From: Winogradskyella algicola | GTDB lineage: Bacteria > Bacteroidota > Bacteroidia > Flavobacteriales > Flavobacteriaceae | Length of the DNA: 64,000 nt | NCBI RefSeq assembly: GCF_005869935.1 | Contig: NZ_SZQF01000003.1 | Span: forward strand, 186,001 to 250,000 | Direction: 5' to 3' | The notes under the pieces: generated by a model | Seen by the model: the letters and a program-made list of their open reading frames with translations, nothing else | The model's database searches: none | What the model was told of the DNA's origin: nothing | In this document: positions 17,605-30,231 of the stretch, in pieces | How the letters are laid out: each line of letters opens with the position of its first letter | Position numbering within the stretch: the stretch's first letter is position 1 | Made by a program: the position numbers and the translations under genes

Positions 17605-18249
17605 ATGGCATTTGTAGGAAAACAATTCCCAGATTTAAACGTAAACGCAATGAACGAAATGGGTGATACTTTTAAACTCAACGTTCTTGAAGAAGCAAAA
17701 AACAACAATAAAAAAGTAGTATTATTCTGGTATCCAAAAGATTTCACTTTTGTTTGTCCAACAGAATTACATGCATTTCAAGCTGCATTAGGTGAATTTG
17801 AAAAACGCAACACAATTGTTATTGGAGCATCTTGTGACACTGCAGAAGTTCATTTTGCATGGTTAAGCACTGCTAGAGATAATGGTGGAATCGAAGGAGT
17901 AACATATCCGCTTTTGGCCGATTCTAACAGAAACTTAGCCTCTACGCTTGGTATTTTAGACATCTCTAACGAAATTTATAATGAAGAAACTGGTGTGGTA
18001 ACTGTAGATGGAGACAACGTTACTTACAGAGCAACTTACATTATTGATGAAGAAGGTATCGTACAACACGAAAGCATAAATAACATGCCTCTTGGTAGAA
18101 ATGTAAATGAGTACTTAAGAATCATCGATGCTTTAACTCACGTACAAGAAAAAGGAGAAGTTTGTCCTGCAAATTGGGAAGAAGGCAAAGAAGCGATGCA
18201 AGCTAATGCTCAAGGCACAAAAGAGTATTTAAAAGCACACTTAAACTAA
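17605..18249 (+). CDS. 2-Cys peroxiredoxin (AhpC/TSA family)
   Basis: The 214-residue thiol peroxidase reduces H2O2 and organic peroxides. The peroxidatic cysteine is Cys51 in DFTFVCPTELHAF. The resolving cysteine is near residue 187 in GEVCPANWEEGKEAM, the typical 2-Cys layout. The thioredoxin gene 9 bases downstream is the likely reductant, so the two probably act as a system in the cytoplasm. A -7 box precedes the gene. The operon ends with a small DUF6952 gene. Confidence 0.95.
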   Translation: MAFVGKQFPDLNVNAMNEMGDTFKLNVLEEAKNNNKKVVLFWYPKDFTFVCPTELHAFQAALGEFEKRNTIVIGASCDTAEVHFAWLSTARDNGGIEGVTYPLLADSNRNLASTLGILDISNEIYNEETGVVTVDGDNVTYRATYIIDEEGIVQHESINNMPLGRNVNEYLRIIDALTHVQEKGEVCPANWEEGKEAMQANAQGTKEYLKAHLN

Positions 18250-18258
18250 TTATTAGAT

Positions 18259-18567
18259 ATGATTCAAGAATTAGATCAAGACAATTTACAAAGTTTAGTT
18301 TCCGAAAATGATACTGTTGTTGTACAATACTCAGCAACATGGTGTGGAAACTGCCGAATAATGAAGCCAAAGTTCAAGAAATTAGCAACAGAGAACGAAA
18401 ACGTAAAATTTATTGTCGCTGATGCTGAAAAATTTCCTGAAAGTAGAAAATTAGCAACAGTAGATAACTTACCTACATTTGCTACTTTTAAAAATGGTGA
18501 GTTCAAAAATCAAGTACAAACTAACAAGTTCGATGTTTTAAAAGAACTTGTTAATGAAGTTATTTAA
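18259..18567 (+). CDS. Thioredoxin family protein
   Basis: The 102-residue thioredoxin fold has the active-site motif WCGNC (Cys29 and Cys32) and a cis-Pro in VDNLPTFATFKNGE. It is probably the electron donor to the peroxiredoxin encoded 9 bases upstream. The CGNC motif differs from the classical CGPC, which can alter redox potential. Cytoplasmic, no signal peptide. Confidence 0.93.
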   Translation: MIQELDQDNLQSLVSENDTVVVQYSATWCGNCRIMKPKFKKLATENENVKFIVADAEKFPESRKLATVDNLPTFATFKNGEFKNQVQTNKFDVLKELVNEVI

Positions 18568-18569
18568 TT

Positions 18570-18827
18570 ATGAAATTACCAGTAATAAAACAATTAACCC
18601 AGTTTATCGAAGATAACGATGAAGACTACGTAGTAGAAACAATAGAAACCTTAGAAAACCTAACCGAAGTTCCGTCTTTAAAGGATGAAGAGTTAGATGT
18701 TATAGGTGAATTAATTTCTAATATGTATGGTGCAATTGAAGTACATAAAATGGTAAAAGATGGCACACCAAAAAAGGAAGCTTTAAATACTTTTATGTCT
18801 CGTGTTCTTGGATCTATCGATAAATAG
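18570..18827 (+). CDS. DUF6952 family small protein
   Basis: The 85-residue acidic helical protein starts 2 bases after the thioredoxin stop codon and is probably translated with it. It matches what I know of DUF6952, a small family that in Flavobacteria follows the peroxiredoxin-thioredoxin pair. No catalytic residues or cysteines are visible, so it is more likely an accessory or partner protein than a redox enzyme. Confidence 0.78.
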   Translation: MKLPVIKQLTQFIEDNDEDYVVETIETLENLTEVPSLKDEELDVIGELISNMYGAIEVHKMVKDGTPKKEALNTFMSRVLGSIDK

Positions 18828-18854
18828 AACTGTTAATTGAAAAAGAAAAATATA

Positions 18855-18886
18855 AAAACCACTTCAATTTTGAAGTGGTTTTTTTA
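18855..18886 (+). terminator. Rho-independent terminator of the peroxiredoxin operon
   Basis: A perfect 12-bp stem, AAAACCACTTCA with TGAAGTGGTTTT (18855-18866 with 18871-18882), is followed by a T-run. The A-run on the other side may also stop the convergent ankyrin transcript. Confidence 0.9.
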
Positions 18887-18891
18887 TACCT

Positions 18892-19362
18892 CTATTTTAA
18901 TATTTCTATTATATCATTTAAGCTTTTTTCCTCAGCATAATCTAAAGCATTTTTACCATCACTATCTTTAATAGCTTTATCAGCATCATGCTTTAGTAAT
19001 GTTTCTACAATAATTTTTTGGTTGTACTGCGTAGCAAAGGATAATGCAGTTGTTCCGTTCTTATTCTGAATATTTACATTAGCATTATGAGCTAATAGTA
19101 AATCTACCAAATCTTTATTTCCCTTAAAACTTACGCCAATCAGGGCTGTATTACCAGAGGCATCTTGTGCGTCAATATTCGATCCCTTTTCAATCAGTAT
19201 TTTTGCAATCTCTTCTTGACCAAAATACGTTGCAAATATTAACGGAGTAAATCCTCTTGCATCTTTAATATTTGCTAAATCTGGATTTCTATTTAACTGA
19301 AGTCCTAAATTCTCAATATTGCCAGTTTGTATGGTTCTAAAAAATAGTTCTTGCTCGTTCAT
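18892..19362 (-). CDS. Ankyrin-repeat protein downstream of katG
   Basis: The 156-residue cytoplasmic protein consists of ankyrin repeats (about residues 35-150), with GFTPLIFATYFGQEEIAKIL, GNTALIGVSFKGNKDLVDLL and GTTALSFATQYNQKIIVETL. Ankyrin arrays act in protein binding. It follows katG on the same strand, an arrangement like ankB beside a catalase gene in Pseudomonas, where the ankyrin protein supports catalase activity. I chose the ATG at MNEQELFF; a longer frame would start inside the terminator hairpin of katG. The role with KatG is inferred from position only. Confidence 0.85.
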   Translation of the reverse strand: MNEQELFFRTIQTGNIENLGLQLNRNPDLANIKDARGFTPLIFATYFGQEEIAKILIEKGSNIDAQDASGNTALIGVSFKGNKDLVDLLLAHNANVNIQNKNGTTALSFATQYNQKIIVETLLKHDADKAIKDSDGKNALDYAEEKSLNDIIEILK

Positions 19363-19375
19363 TTTTATGTTTTCA

Positions 19376-19412
19376 TTAAAAAAGGAATGTGCTAGATTAT
19401 AACACATTCCTT
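19376..19412 (-). terminator. Terminator hairpin between katG and the ankyrin gene
   Basis: The 10-bp stem AAGGAATGTG/CACATTCCTT (19382-19391 with 19403-19412) lies past the katG stop codon, with a short T-rich tail on the minus strand. It may be only partial, allowing some read-through into the ankyrin gene. Confidence 0.7.
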
Positions 19413-19440
19413 CTTTTAGTTGGATTTTGCTATTAATCGA

Positions 19441-21705
<2,265 letters not shown>

Positions 21706-21940
21706 CTAAATTTATGAAATTATATAGTGCCGTTTAGTTAAAAATATATTATCTGTTTATTTTTCAATAGCCATTCTCTATGATATTTTTATTTAGAATT
21801 ATTTTAAACAATAGAAAAAACTTATCTTTTGTTTAATATGTAGGCCATTTTAATGAATTTTGAAAGTAAAAAATTAAACACAAGTGTTAAAGACTTGGAA
21901 TGAAAAAGAATGATTATTAATTTTAGAAATAAAAGCGCTT

Positions 21941-22660
21941 ATGTTAATGAAAAATGTAAATCTTGAAGAGAAGCTTAACCGACTTAAAAATAAAAGTCTT
22001 AAAGAAGAGGATATCTTAAATGCTATAAGAGATGTATTGAAGGAAGATAATAAAAAGGACGATACAATTCTTGAAACATTATCTAGCCCTAACACTACTT
22101 CATATAATAATTTTGATTTTGATTTATTAGAATCGGATAAAATCTATCACATAGACCAAATAAAAAAAATCTGTGTCACTTACAGATTACGATTTTTAGA
22201 TAGTCGATTTTTTAAAGGTAAACTACCATATGAAGCTATTTCTAAAATTAAACAGCTAGAGAAAAATCATAATATTACCCTAAGTGGTTTTAAGATTATG
22301 GCGCCATCTAAACTATTTAAGTTAGAGAATTATGACGATCCGTTGTTATTTGCTCCTATTGGAAATGGCTACTATTACCTCATCCACAAATGGGGAAACG
22401 ATTTAAGTCCATACAGAAAAATATTAATGTGGCCTTTTAAGAATTTTGAAAACTTTGTGTTTTGTGTTTTTATTCTGAGCATGTTTTTAACGGGTTTAAT
22501 ACCAGATGGTACTTTTCACGGTGAGAAAACTGCTGAACATGCTGGCGTAATATTTTTATTTATGTTTAAATGTATGGTGGCAATAACTTTATACTACGGT
22601 TATTTATCTGGAAAAAACTTCAGTTCAGCCATTTGGGATAGTAAATATTATAACAACTAA
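21941..22660 (+). CDS. Hypothetical membrane protein with two C-terminal membrane helices
   Basis: The 239-residue protein is not recognised by function. Residues 1-60 are charged, and a repeated helical section follows. The middle part contains LRFLDSRFFKG and ISKIKQLEKNHNI. Two hydrophobic helices (about 165-185 and 200-225) close it. A second ATG two codons downstream is an equally good start. The 265-base gap before it, shared with katG, shows no clear promoter box that I could find. Confidence 0.7.
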   Translation: MLMKNVNLEEKLNRLKNKSLKEEDILNAIRDVLKEDNKKDDTILETLSSPNTTSYNNFDFDLLESDKIYHIDQIKKICVTYRLRFLDSRFFKGKLPYEAISKIKQLEKNHNITLSGFKIMAPSKLFKLENYDDPLLFAPIGNGYYYLIHKWGNDLSPYRKILMWPFKNFENFVFCVFILSMFLTGLIPDGTFHGEKTAEHAGVIFLFMFKCMVAITLYYGYLSGKNFSSAIWDSKYYNN

Positions 22661-22717
22661 TCTATTGTAAGGTTTTCAATTTTTTCGTAATTTAAGGTAA
22701 TATTAAAACATTGAGTT

Positions 22718-22954
22718 ATGAATACATCTGAATACACCAAAATATACGACGGCAATTTTATTTTAATCACCAGAATTAAAAGCGAGTTAGAGAATAATGG
22801 CATTATCCCTATCATAAAGGATGAGGGCGAATCGCAACGTTTAGCTGGCTATGGCTCTATGAACCAAGGATTTCAAGAAGTTTATGTTAATAATGACGAA
22901 TTAGACAAAGCACTTGCTATCGTAGAAGTAGTGAAGGCTGAGATGGAGGCTTGA
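22718..22954 (+). CDS. DUF2007 small protein (putative signal-transducing protein)
   Basis: The 78-residue protein fits the DUF2007 family: FILITRIKSELENNGIIPII, a short acidic loop, and FQEVYVNNDELDKALAIVE. This is a compact alpha/beta fold found in many Bacteroidota. Its function is unknown. It is followed 4 bases later by a small membrane protein gene, which suggests one transcript. Confidence 0.8.
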   Translation: MNTSEYTKIYDGNFILITRIKSELENNGIIPIIKDEGESQRLAGYGSMNQGFQEVYVNNDELDKALAIVEVVKAEMEA

Positions 22955-22958
22955 GTTT

Positions 22959-24778
<1,820 letters not shown>

Positions 24779-24923
24779 TTATAATTTTAGTCGTTTTACC
24801 TCTTAATTCTTAAAGGTGAATTTTGAGAGTGCAAAAGTAGAAAAATTAAGCGATTGAGCGAAATAAATGAACAGTATAACAAGATTTAACTAGGTATTAA
24901 CAAGACTCCATGTTTTCATCATA

Positions 24924-24931
24924 TATTTTTG
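24924..24931 (+). promoter_or_regulatory. -7 promoter box of the TlpA-like lipoprotein gene
   Basis: TATTTTTG matches TAnnTTTG. It overlaps a TTG that could otherwise be taken as a start codon, which supports the ATG 25 bases further on. Confidence 0.55.
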
Positions 24932-24955
24932 TTTTCAAACTATAGTAGGATCCCC

Positions 24956-26398
24956 ATGTTAGCAAGATATATAGTCCTTTTACTGTTACTGATAAATTTT
25001 GGATGTAAAGTGGACACCAATGATGGTGACTATGCTTATGTTGGTGGTGAAATTGTAAACCCTAAAAACAACAGTGTTATATTATTCAATACTAAAGGGA
25101 AGGTTGTAGACTCACTAACATTAGATAGCAATAACAGATTTATTTATAAAATTGAAGATATAAATCCTGGATTATACTCATTCACACATGGTGGCGAATA
25201 CCAATTAGTACTTTTAGAGCCAAATGACAGCGTAATGTTTAGGCTAAACACTTATGATTTTGATGAGTCTTTAGTATTTACAGGTGAAGGTGCCAGAAAA
25301 AACAACTATCTTATCGACACATACTTAGCAAATGAACGTGAAGCTAAAAGACTAGTGAGATATGCCAAAATGGAGCCAGAAGAATTTAATGCTTTTGTTG
25401 AAAAAAGACGCAATAAAGAACTCACTAAGTTTCATGAGTTTTTAAAAGATAAAGAAGAATCTGAATTATTCAGATCTATTGTAGAAAGTAACATAAATTA
25501 TAACGCTTACGCTGATAAAGAAATTTATCCTTTTGCTTACTTCGGAAACAATAAACTTATACACATTAAAGACTTACCAGAAGATTTCTACACACACAGA
25601 AAATTTGTAGATTTTAATGCAGCACATTTAAGCCACTTGTATGCTTACAATCGTTTTTTATTTTCACATATAGATAATCTAGCAGCTAAAAATTATTATG
25701 AAAACCATAACTTGCATAGTGCTTTTGATAGACATGCAATAGATTATAATAAATCCAAGTTAGATTTAATTGACAGTATAATCTCTGATGAAACTATTAA
25801 AAATAGTCTTCTAAAATATAAGACCAGAGATTATGTAAGTTACAATCATACCGAGGCTGAGGCTAACGAAATGCTAAATCACTATTTAGCTAAAGGAACT
25901 AATGAAGAAGACAAAGAGAGCATTAAAGAATTAGTTTGTTCTCTAAAACTTTTGAGACAAGGTAATCCAATACCAGATCTTGAGATAGTAAACTACAACA
26001 ATACAGAGCACTATTTAAGCACAATTATAGATAGGCCAACTATTATATACTTTTGGTCTTCTAACTCTAAAATGCAATATAGAAATAGCCATTACAAGGT
26101 TAAAAGCTTAAAAAGTGTGTTCCCTCAGGTTAAATTCGTTTCAATTAACTTAAATTCTAATGATGATAAATCGTGGAAAAGCATTATTAACAATTATGAT
26201 TTTCCAACTGAGAATGAATACAAATTTAAAAATCCAACAAAAGCAAGAAAAATACTGGCAGTAAATTACCTTAATAAAGCCATAATCGTAAACGAAAACG
26301 GAATGATACTGCATCCTAATGTAAATATCTTTAAATCCGATTTTTCGGAAATGCTCGGTAATATGTTACAAAAAAAGCACCTTATTGCTAAACAGTAA
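24956..26398 (+). CDS. TlpA/thioredoxin-like lipoprotein lacking the CxxC motif
   Basis: The 480-residue lipoprotein has a signal ending in FGC (lipobox cysteine near residue 17). The first 110 residues resemble the DUF4369-type beta domain that precedes TlpA thioredoxins in Bacteroidota (VGGEIVNPKNNSVILFNT). A helical middle follows. The C-terminal part (about 335-475) has a thioredoxin-like fold, but the redox motif position reads TIIYFWSSNSKMQYRN with no cysteines, so it is unlikely to be a disulfide reductase. The ATG was chosen because the longer TTG start overlaps the -7 box. Confidence 0.8.
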   Translation: MLARYIVLLLLLINFGCKVDTNDGDYAYVGGEIVNPKNNSVILFNTKGKVVDSLTLDSNNRFIYKIEDINPGLYSFTHGGEYQLVLLEPNDSVMFRLNTYDFDESLVFTGEGARKNNYLIDTYLANEREAKRLVRYAKMEPEEFNAFVEKRRNKELTKFHEFLKDKEESELFRSIVESNINYNAYADKEIYPFAYFGNNKLIHIKDLPEDFYTHRKFVDFNAAHLSHLYAYNRFLFSHIDNLAAKNYYENHNLHSAFDRHAIDYNKSKLDLIDSIISDETIKNSLLKYKTRDYVSYNHTEAEANEMLNHYLAKGTNEEDKESIKELVCSLKLLRQGNPIPDLEIVNYNNTEHYLSTIIDRPTIIYFWSSNSKMQYRNSHYKVKSLKSVFPQVKFVSINLNSNDDKSWKSIINNYDFPTENEYKFKNPTKARKILAVNYLNKAIIVNENGMILHPNVNIFKSDFSEMLGNMLQKKHLIAKQ

Positions 26399-26405
26399 GG
26401 TGCTT
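26375..26405. terminator. Bidirectional terminator between the TlpA-like and transaldolase genes
   Basis: The perfect 10-bp stem AAGCACCTTA/TAAGGTGCTT (26375-26384 with 26396-26405) overlaps the lipoprotein stop codon. A-runs precede it and T-runs follow, so it can stop both convergent transcripts. Confidence 0.85.
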
Positions 26406-26430
26406 CATGTTTTTAATTAAAGAATACTGT

Positions 26431-27084
26431 TTAATTCCCTTTTTTATAATCCGCTAAGAATTTTTCTAAACCAATATCAGTCAATGGATGCTTTAATAAT
26501 CCAGTGATTGAACTTAAAGGTCCTGTCATAACATCTGCACCTAATTTTGCACAATCTATAACATGCATTGTATGACGCACAGAAGCTGCTAATATCTCTG
26601 TATCAAAAGCATAGTTATCAAAAATATGGCGGATTTCTGCAATAAGATTTAAACCATCAGTAGAAATATCATCTAAACGACCAATAAATGGAGACACATA
26701 GGTAGCACCAGCTTTTGCAGCCAATAATGCTTGCCCTGGTGAGAATACTAAAGTTACGTTTGTTTTAATTCCTCTGTCAGAAAAATATTTACATGCTTTT
26801 ACACCATCTTTAATCATTGGAAGTTTAATAACAATCTGGTCGTGTAACTCAGCCAAGGCCTCTCCTTCTCTAACCATACCTTCAAAATCTGTAGAAATAA
26901 CTTCTGCTGAAACGTCTCCATCTACAATATTACAAATATCTACATAATGCTTCATGATGTTATCTACACCAGTAATACCTTCCTTAGCCATTAACGATGG
27001 ATTAGTAGTTACACCATCTAAAATACCCATATCTTGAGCTTCTTTAATCTGGTCTAAATTGGCTGTGTCAATAAAAAATTTCAT
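26431..27084 (-). CDS. fsa: Fructose-6-phosphate aldolase / small transaldolase
   Basis: The 217-residue TIM-barrel enzyme belongs to the short transaldolase group. The Schiff-base lysine is Lys87 in [11 protein letters not shown]. The N-terminus [10 protein letters not shown] and GVTTNPSL are diagnostic of the family. It acts in the cytoplasm on fructose 6-phosphate or sedoheptulose 7-phosphate. Members are often called fsa, though some are true transaldolases, and the sequence alone cannot decide. It stands alone. Confidence 0.92.
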   Translation of the reverse strand: MKFFIDTANLDQIKEAQDMGILDGVTTNPSLMAKEGITGVDNIMKHYVDICNIVDGDVSAEVISTDFEGMVREGEALAELHDQIVIKLPMIKDGVKACKYFSDRGIKTNVTLVFSPGQALLAAKAGATYVSPFIGRLDDISTDGLNLIAEIRHIFDNYAFDTEILAASVRHTMHVIDCAKLGADVMTGPLSSITGLLKHPLTDIGLEKFLADYKKGN

Positions 27085-27200
27085 TTAAATAAATTTGATT
27101 TGTTGTGTTTTTGTTGGCACGAATTTACAACTATTACAGATGAAGGCTTTAAAGAAATCAATAAAATATATTAACAAATTACTAAGAATACGGCTATGCC

Positions 27201-27602
27201 CTACTCTATTATAAGGGTGTAGGTTTTTGATGTGCCGTAATTACACAATACATCAGGTTCTTCATTAAAATTATTTCTAAAAGGTCCTTCGACCTCAAGA
27301 AAGATCGTAACGTCATAAACACCTGACTCCTCTGGCGTACCTTCTAAACTGATAGTTCTGTAGTTTACAAAATAATCCATTCCTGCAGGAAGACCTACAA
27401 CATCAAAGTAATAATCGTAGTCATTATCCCTTGGCTCATTATTAATTTCGGCATCTAAATCTACATAATAGTAACTTTCTGTATCACCAATAGGAAATTG
27501 CATATTAGGAAGTTCTGGTTCTTTAGGAAAAATACACAATGGCTCATCACAGCTAAGTGCTAATGCCATAAACAGAAGGGTAATGAGTAGAGGTTTTTTC
27601 AT
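27201..27602 (-). CDS. Lipoprotein with a putative Ig-like fold
   Basis: The 133-residue protein has a signal ending in ALSC (Cys18). The rest is acidic and beta-rich, with VVGLPAGMDYFVNYRTISLEGTPEESGVYDV split across strands; the LPAG...GTPEESGVY pattern resembles bacterial putative Ig domains. Function unknown, likely surface exposed or periplasmic. It stands between the transaldolase and an SDR gene on the same strand. Confidence 0.68.
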   Translation of the reverse strand: MKKPLLITLLFMALALSCDEPLCIFPKEPELPNMQFPIGDTESYYYVDLDAEINNEPRDNDYDYYFDVVGLPAGMDYFVNYRTISLEGTPEESGVYDVTIFLEVEGPFRNNFNEEPDVLCNYGTSKTYTLIIE

Positions 27603-27648
27603 AATAGCTGATTTAAAAAAACAACTTCAAATAATGTACCAAAATGAT

Positions 27649-28452
27649 TTACAGCTTATAATGGTTCATAAGCAGCTTCTCGTACATCTTATCTGGAAGA
27701 ATTCGTTTGAGCACAATAGAAAACTTCTGCATAAATGCACCAACTTTGTAATGAACCTTTGGAGATGTGGTTTCTATAACTCTAAAGATTGCCTTTGCCA
27801 TTTCTTTAGGATCGTTGCCTTCATCTACATGCTCGTCCATCATCTTTAAAGAAAGACCATACTTTTCTTTATATGGTGAATCTTCTAAAACTGGCGCGTG
27901 GTATCTGCCAGCAGCAATGTTAGTAGCAAAATCACCAGGAGCAACGTTAGTCATTTCAATGTTAAAATCCTTAAGCTCCATTCTAAAGGCTTCGGTAATA
28001 ATCTCTAAAGCACCTTTACTTGCACTGTAAATTCCTCTAAACGGTAAGCCCATATAACCTGCTATCGAGGTGATGTTAATAATTAAGCCTGAGTTTTGAG
28101 CTCTCATAGCAGGCAGAGTAGCCTTTATAACATTGATAGGTCCAAAGAAGTTAGTTTCAAAATTTCGTTTTATTTCTTCATCCGGAATTTCCTCAACAGG
28201 ACCTGTTATACCAGCACCAGCATTATTTATAAGGACATCTATTCTGCTTTCTTGTTTTAAAACTTCTGCAATACAAGACGAAATCGTTTCGGGTTTTGTA
28301 ACATCTAAAGCCACAATAGGAAATTTACTGTTTGGATAATTCTTTGGATTTCTACTGGTTCCGTAAACCTTAAACCCTTTTTGCTGCAAAAATTCACCTA
28401 CTGATTTACCTATTCCTGAAGATCCTCCGGTTATTAAAACAACTTTAGACAT
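27649..28452 (-). CDS. Short-chain dehydrogenase/reductase
   Basis: The 267-residue cytoplasmic oxidoreductase has a Rossmann fold. The NAD(P)-binding motif is LITGGSSGIGKSVG (residues 6-19), followed by NNAGAG. The catalytic Ser-Tyr-Lys set lies in SIAGYMGLPFRGIYSASKG. Arg/Asn near TSRNPKN after the second strand suggest NADPH preference. The substrate is unknown. It is upstream of a lipoprotein gene on the same strand, and the SRP RNA gene lies on its other side. Confidence 0.92.
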   Translation of the reverse strand: MSKVVLITGGSSGIGKSVGEFLQQKGFKVYGTSRNPKNYPNSKFPIVALDVTKPETISSCIAEVLKQESRIDVLINNAGAGITGPVEEIPDEEIKRNFETNFFGPINVIKATLPAMRAQNSGLIINITSIAGYMGLPFRGIYSASKGALEIITEAFRMELKDFNIEMTNVAPGDFATNIAAGRYHAPVLEDSPYKEKYGLSLKMMDEHVDEGNDPKEMAKAIFRVIETTSPKVHYKVGAFMQKFSIVLKRILPDKMYEKLLMNHYKL

Positions 28453-28531
28453 TTTATTGAGTTAGAAGTTGGAAGTTAAAAGTACAAAGTTTTAAATAGT
28501 TCTTAAACATTCAATACTTCATTTTAGCGCA

Positions 28532-28634
28532 TAAAAAAAGGCAAGCTACCTACATCACACCGCTACGACCGCGTACCTTTGCTACGTTCCCGTCCTGGAG
28601 GATTAAGCAGGAGCTGGTTGTGTAGGACTTGCCC
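28532..28634 (-). ncRNA. ffs: Signal recognition particle RNA, small bacterial type
   Basis: On the minus strand an RNA of about 95-100 bases is framed by GGGCAAG at the 5' end and CTTGCC at the 3' end, which pair. The core CAGGACGGGAACGTAGCAAAGG (partly shown here) matches the conserved SRP domain IV loop CAGG...GGAA...AGCA. The distal part GTGTGATGTAGGTAGCTTGCC also resembles the 3' strand of 4.5S RNA. A T-run just after CTTGCC is the terminator. The promoter upstream is close to ideal. It works with Ffh to target membrane proteins. Confidence 0.88.
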
Positions 28635-28639
28635 GGTTG

Positions 28640-28669
28640 CAAAGATACAACCTTTTAATACTTTAGCAA
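28640..28669 (-). promoter_or_regulatory. Near-ideal Bacteroidota promoter of the SRP RNA
   Basis: On the minus strand TTG (28667-28669) is followed by exactly 19 bases and then TATCTTTG (28640-28647). Both boxes match the TTG-N19-TAnnTTTG consensus. RNA would begin a few bases further on, at or near GGGCAAG. Confidence 0.85.
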
Positions 28670-28723
28670 TCATTTTTAAACTGAATTTTATTTAATACCT
28701 TTCCTGAAAATTCTAAAATATTC

Positions 28724-29752
28724 ATGCAATTTCACAAGTACCTCATTATCTTTTGCTTAAGCTTGGTTTTAATTAATTGTGGAGAAACCAATACCGCAAG
28801 TCAAACAGGGTTTTCTATTGATCTAAACACAAAATCTCTTTTGTTAGGTGATACACTAAATCTTACTATTAATAATCCGAAAAAGCTAAACATCACAAAT
28901 GTGAGTTACCAATTAGACGGCAAAACAATTAATAAAGACGCAGTGTTAGAGAATTTAACCTTAGGCGAAAAATCTCTTGTTGCTACCATTACATATGATG
29001 ATAAAACCGAAACCATTAGTAAAACCATTACTATTTACAACAATAGTATTCCATCTATTTATACTTACGAAATTGTAAACACTTATCCACACGATATTAC
29101 GTCATACACCCAAGGGCTAGAATTTCATGATGGTGAATTGTACGAAAGTACTGGGCAGTACAACGAATCAAAGCTTAGAAAAGTAAATTTCGAAACTGGT
29201 GAAGTTTTAAAAAATATTAACCTTGATGACAACTTTTTTGGAGAAGGTTTAACAATTATAGATGAAAAACTATACCAACTTACATGGAGAGCTAAACGTG
29301 GCTTTGTGTACGATGTAAACACATTTGAAAAACTGAAAACCTTCAATTACGGTACAAGTAAAGAAGGTTGGGGAATTTGTAACGATGGCAAACAACTTTA
29401 CAAATCTGATGGTACCGAAAAAATCTGGATTCTAAATCCTGATAATTTGTCTGAGGGCAACCACATTGAAGTGTATACCGAAAAAGGAAAAATCCCAGCT
29501 TTAAATGAGTTGGAATGGATAGACGGGAAAATATTCGCCAACATTTATCAAAAAAATGGTGTGGTAATTATTGATCCTAAAACAGGAGGTGTAGAAGGTG
29601 TTATCAACTTTAAGCCTCTTAGAAAATTGGTAACACAGCACAACGAGCTAGATGTTTTAAATGGTATTGCATACCATCCTGAGCGCAAAACCATTTTTGT
29701 TACTGGTAAAAACTGGGACAAACTTTTTGAAGTGAAAATTAAAAAGCAATAA
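28724..29752 (+). CDS. Glutaminyl-peptide cyclotransferase, lipoprotein
   Basis: The 342-residue protein has a lipoprotein signal ending in LINC (Cys19). It belongs to the beta-propeller (plant-type) glutaminyl cyclase family, which converts N-terminal Gln to pyroglutamate. Family motifs include PHDITSYTQGLEFHDGELYESTGQY across the second section, FGEGLTI, LYQLTWRA, and NELEWIDGKIFANIYQ. In Bacteroidota this activity is periplasmic or cell-envelope linked and often modifies exported proteins. A thioesterase gene follows 7 bases later. Confidence 0.9.
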   Translation: MQFHKYLIIFCLSLVLINCGETNTASQTGFSIDLNTKSLLLGDTLNLTINNPKKLNITNVSYQLDGKTINKDAVLENLTLGEKSLVATITYDDKTETISKTITIYNNSIPSIYTYEIVNTYPHDITSYTQGLEFHDGELYESTGQYNESKLRKVNFETGEVLKNINLDDNFFGEGLTIIDEKLYQLTWRAKRGFVYDVNTFEKLKTFNYGTSKEGWGICNDGKQLYKSDGTEKIWILNPDNLSEGNHIEVYTEKGKIPALNELEWIDGKIFANIYQKNGVVIIDPKTGGVEGVINFKPLRKLVTQHNELDVLNGIAYHPERKTIFVTGKNWDKLFEVKIKKQ

Positions 29753-29759
29753 GCCTACT

Positions 29760-30149
29760 TTGCAAACCTTTGAAAAAACCATCATTGTTTCTAAAGACGA
29801 CCTTGATCAACTCAACCACGTTAACAATGTGCGTTATGTGCAATGGGTGCAGGATATTGCGGAAGCACACTGGTTAAAAAATGCGCCCAAAACCATTTTA
29901 GACAACTACTTTTGGGTAATGCTAAGTCATAATATTCAGTATAAAGGTGAAGCATTATTAGGAGATGAATTAACTGTAAAAACCTACGTTTCAAAATCAG
30001 AAGGCCTCACTTCTATTCGTCATGTAGAAATTACAAATAACACCAATAACAAGCTTATAGTTACATCCGAAACGAAATGGTGTTTTATGAATATGGCCAC
30101 CAAAAAGCCTGCGAGAATCCCAACAGAAGTCGCCAAACTATTTGATTAA
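29760..30149 (+). CDS. Acyl-CoA thioesterase, hot-dog fold (YbgC/4-hydroxybenzoyl-CoA type)
   Basis: The 129-residue cytoplasmic enzyme hydrolyses acyl-CoA thioesters. The catalytic Asp16 sits in the motif DQLNHVNNVRYVQWVQD, typical of the family. Start is TTG, 7 bases after the upstream stop; there is no better ATG before the motif. It is probably co-transcribed with the cyclotransferase, although the two activities do not obviously belong together. Confidence 0.88.
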   Translation: MQTFEKTIIVSKDDLDQLNHVNNVRYVQWVQDIAEAHWLKNAPKTILDNYFWVMLSHNIQYKGEALLGDELTVKTYVSKSEGLTSIRHVEITNNTNNKLIVTSETKWCFMNMATKKPARIPTEVAKLFD

Positions 30150-30231
30150 CATTTCTTTAGGTTAAAGTTTTTTTAATCTTAACTTCGGTTTAGCCGATAA
30201 AGTGTTTCTTTAACCCACCAATCAATCTATA

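Noticed and set aside
19363..19407. Longer start for the ankyrin gene
   Set aside because: It would begin within the katG terminator hairpin and the added residues are not ankyrin-like.
24929..24955. TTG start for the TlpA-like gene
   Set aside because: It overlaps the TATTTTTG promoter box and would put residues before a good lipoprotein signal.
28453..28723. tRNA or riboswitch in the gap after the SDR gene
   Set aside because: The conserved segment matches SRP RNA with a near-ideal promoter and T-run; no cloverleaf is present.
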